Shown: positions 5,986 through 7,156 of the stretch, piece by piece | Position numbering within the stretch: the stretch's first letter is position 1 | Layout: every line of letters begins with the position of its first letter | Source of the DNA: Ferrovibrio terrae_B | Lineage (GTDB): Bacteria; Pseudomonadota; Alphaproteobacteria; Ferrovibrionales; Ferrovibrionaceae | DNA length: 7,156 nt | Direction of reading: 5' to 3' | Assembly: GCF_943371255.1 (NCBI RefSeq) | Contig: NZ_CALRUC010000162.1 | Span: 1 to 7,156, forward strand | Notes under the pieces: generated by a model | What the model was told of the DNA's origin: nothing | The model's database searches: none | The model's input: the letters and a program-made list of their open reading frames with translations, nothing else | Made by a program: the position numbers and the translations under genes

Positions 5986-6318
5986 ATGGTCTCGCGGACA
6001 GCCATAGTTATCGGTTTCGTGGTCGCAATTGCTGCCGGAGTATCGGGCTATTTTCTCGCCCCGCTTGAAAGATACAAAATCGTTAGTGTGCGGGCGCCGT
6101 TCAATCCTGACGATCTGGTCGTGCCTGTTGATCGAGATCCAAACGACCCCATTTTATTTCAAACCATTCTGATTGATTCAGTCACCGGGAAGACTTGGAA
6201 GCTGGGCATGGTGCCAGTCGATAAAGAGGCAAATGTCCACACAGAATGGTGGATACCTCTTGTTTACAGAAAATATGACGAACCGAGGTCAACCATAGGA
6301 AGTCGCACGCCAAACTAA
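5986..6318 (+). CDS. Small single-pass membrane-anchored protein, function unknown
   Basis: 110 residues from the ATG at 5986, chosen because GAGGAGG (5974-5980) is a strong ribosome site five nt upstream; a longer frame from GTG 5875 runs through the arm motifs and would place the hydrophobic segment internally. Residues about 5-25 (AIVIGFVVAIAAGVSGYFLA) are an uncleaved signal-anchor or signal peptide without a lipobox. The remaining 85 residues would be periplasmic and contain ILIDSVTGKTWKLGMV followed by WWIPLVY, a beta-rich pattern (I/L-D-x-x-T-G-K-T-W) seen in short exported proteins. I do not recognise a named family. The gene is first in unit 2 and 52 nt before the GNAT gene on the same strand, so co-transcription is likely. 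Confidence 0.7.
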   Translation: MVSRTAIVIGFVVAIAAGVSGYFLAPLERYKIVSVRAPFNPDDLVVPVDRDPNDPILFQTILIDSVTGKTWKLGMVPVDKEANVHTEWWIPLVYRKYDEPRSTIGSRTPN

Positions 6319-6370
6319 GAGCATGCGCGCTACATTCACCGAGTGGGTCTAATTCGATTAATGGCTATCA

Positions 6371-6823
6371 ATGAATCCGACACCTCAAATAGCTTCGAGC
6401 GCCATGGCGGGTGAGTTGGCCAAACTGTTTTGCGCGGCTGCTCCTAAGATTGGTATTATAGAAAGCGCCTGTGAGGGCAGGAGTCGGCCGAAGTTAATTG
6501 CTGAGATAGAAAATTGGTGTCGCGCAAGTCGTGTTTGGATCATTAAGAACGAGATTCATCTTCAGGGCATGTTGGTGCTTCGCGAAGATGAGGATGAATT
6601 TGAAATATGGTACGTAATTGTCGCTCAGGCCTGTCGCGAAAAGGGGCTTGGTAAGTGTCTTGTGAAACACATCCAAACGCTGCAAGGCAGCCTCAAGGCT
6701 GAGGCGAGAAACGACGAATCGCGCGCTATGTTGCGATCCTGCAGTTTTGAACATAATGGTGAAATGTCATCACCCAAATTTCCTTGGGATGCGCCGCAGC
6801 CAATCTATCGATGGTCTCGCTAA
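6371..6823 (+). CDS. GNAT family N-acetyltransferase
   Basis: 150 residues with a GNAT fold: an N-terminal helical part (about 10-52), strands WIIKNEIHLQGMLVLRED and FEIWYVIVAQ, then the acetyl-CoA pyrophosphate-binding loop CREKGLGKCLVKHI (Arg89-x-x-Gly92-x-Gly94, the Q/R-x-x-G-x-G/A motif), and LKAEARNDESRAMLRSCSFEHNGEM, the usual strand-helix end of the domain. It transfers an acetyl group from acetyl-CoA to an amine; the target (metabolite, antibiotic, tRNA-bound or protein) cannot be told from sequence. No toxin-type antitoxin (RHH) gene is next to it. ATG 6371 is used, although its ribosome site is poor; ATG 6404 is an alternative that would remove 11 residues. It is the last gene of unit 2; the stop at 6821-6823 is just before the TTTTGTAAAA arm motif. 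Confidence 0.85.
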   Translation: MNPTPQIASSAMAGELAKLFCAAAPKIGIIESACEGRSRPKLIAEIENWCRASRVWIIKNEIHLQGMLVLREDEDEFEIWYVIVAQACREKGLGKCLVKHIQTLQGSLKAEARNDESRAMLRSCSFEHNGEMSSPKFPWDAPQPIYRWSR

Positions 6824-6916
6824 AACGGTTTTGTAAAATGCCTATAAGCTATTGATTCTAAGCCCATGAATGCCTGATGGTTTTGCATGCAACGCATTGA
6901 AACCCTGAATGCCCCT
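6823..6916 (+). repeat. Right-end arm region of unit 2
   Basis: Contains TTTTGTAAAA (6829-6838) and GTTTTGC (6880-6886), 88 and 36 nt before the 43-nt core, the same distances (within 1 nt) as at 5672 and 5725. The bases between have diverged from 5666-5760, but conserved short blocks keep the register. Confidence 0.65.
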
Positions 6917-6959
6917 CCGGTCTGAAAATCCTCGTGTCGGCGGTTCAACTCCGTCCCTG
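6917..6959 (+). repeat. tRNA-Phe 3' half, right boundary copy (attR-like)
   Basis: 43 nt identical to 5761-5803: CCGGT, anticodon loop, T arm and the first acceptor bases CCCTG. Identity stops after CCCTG, so the GGCACCA end is lacking, and HK2's stop codon follows only 11 nt later. This is where inserted and host DNA meet on the right. Confidence 0.85.
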
Positions 6960-6970
6960 CGCGGGTGGCC

Positions 6971-7156
6971 TTAGGGTGGCCCCTCGGGGTGGCCGGTCCG
7001 GCTGGCAGGGAAGGCCACGGTGATGCGCGTGCCGCTGCCCACCGCGCTGTCGATGCTGAGGCTGCCCTGGTGGGCGCGCACGAAGGCCTGCACCAGCGAT
7101 AGACCGAGGCCGACGCCGCCATATTTGCGGCTGAGCTGGCTGTCGGCCTGCTCGAA
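6971..7156 (-). CDS. Sensor histidine kinase C-terminus (HK2, 5' end outside window)
   Basis: Reading the minus strand from 7156 gives 61 residues to a TAA at 6973-6971. It opens with FEQADSQLSRKYGGVGLGLS, i.e. the F box and G2 box (GVGLGL) of a HATPase_c domain, and continues with LVQAFVRAHQG and GSGTRITVAFPASRT. About 39 of the first 54 residues are the same as in the HK1 C-terminus, and the direction is the same, so it is probably a tandem paralogue that lay directly before HK1 until the insertion separated them. The last seven residues (GHPEGPP) have no counterpart in HK1 and are coded by a small GGGTGGCC-rich repeat. Nothing can be said of its sensor part. Confidence 0.93.
   Translation of the reverse strand, partial: FEQADSQLSRKYGGVGLGLSLVQAFVRAHQGSLSIDSAVGSGTRITVAFPASRTGHPEGPP

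Larger units (their letters stand above)
5804..6959. mobile_element. Cassette-like inserted unit 2 (membrane protein + GNAT)
   Basis: This unit has the same left end (5799-5834) and same right end (6917-6959) as unit 1 and directly abuts it. It carries two genes on the plus strand and no recombinase. The shared ends around unrelated cargo are the main evidence that both are units of one family rather than one long insertion. Exact boundaries lie within the shared CCCTG. Confidence 0.6.

Noticed and set aside
5666..6959. CRISPR array
   Set aside because: Only two copies of the 43-nt repeat, more than 1.1 kb apart with genes between, and no cas genes in the window.
6820..7122. 100-codon minus-strand reading frame near the right edge
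   Set aside because: It is in a different frame from HK2, whose frame gives clear kinase G2-box residues; its TELNRRHEDFQ segment is again antisense tRNA-Phe. It is a shadow.

Overview
The window looks like the chromosome of a GC-rich alphaproteobacterium, probably Rhodospirillales-like. The evidence is a proteobacterial glutathione synthase, a DUF2336 protein, a hybrid-free PAS/HisKA membrane kinase and alphaproteobacterial-type tRNA-Phe sequence. No species can be named from sequence alone. About 1-4146 and 6960-7156 are GC-rich host backbone. About 4147-6959 is clearly more AT-rich and is read here as inserted DNA.

Backbone, left to right: the 3' part of gshB (+), a 44-residue lipoprotein with a likely terminator, a 381-residue DUF2336 protein (+), then convergently a membrane histidine kinase (HK1, -). 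At the far right the last 61 codons of a second, closely similar kinase (HK2, -) enter the window. HK2 and HK1 lie in the same direction, so before the insertion they were probably a tandem paralogous pair with a short gap.

The insertion between them has two units that share their ends. Each unit starts with a 36-nt left end (ACCCGAAA-type tail; copies at 4147 and 5799, 35/36 identical). Each finishes with an identical 43-nt right end (5761 and 6917) that is the 3' half of a tRNA-Phe gene, from the anticodon loop into the acceptor stem. Before each right end lie TTTTGCA-type motifs at the same distances (about 88 and 36 nt). At the middle junction a 16-nt copy of the same motif also occurs on the other side. 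This is the geometry expected of a tyrosine-recombinase attachment site with core and arm sites. No recombinase is encoded in the window, so the units look like non-autonomous tandem cassettes.

Unit 1 carries a coiled-coil/winged-helix regulator-like gene (-) and a NYN/PIN-like nuclease gene (+). They diverge around a perfect 23-bp-arm palindrome, and a foldable leader precedes the nuclease. Unit 2 carries a small single-pass membrane protein and a GNAT acetyltransferase, both (+). A nuclease with its own regulator suggests a defence or toxin-type cargo; this is inference only.
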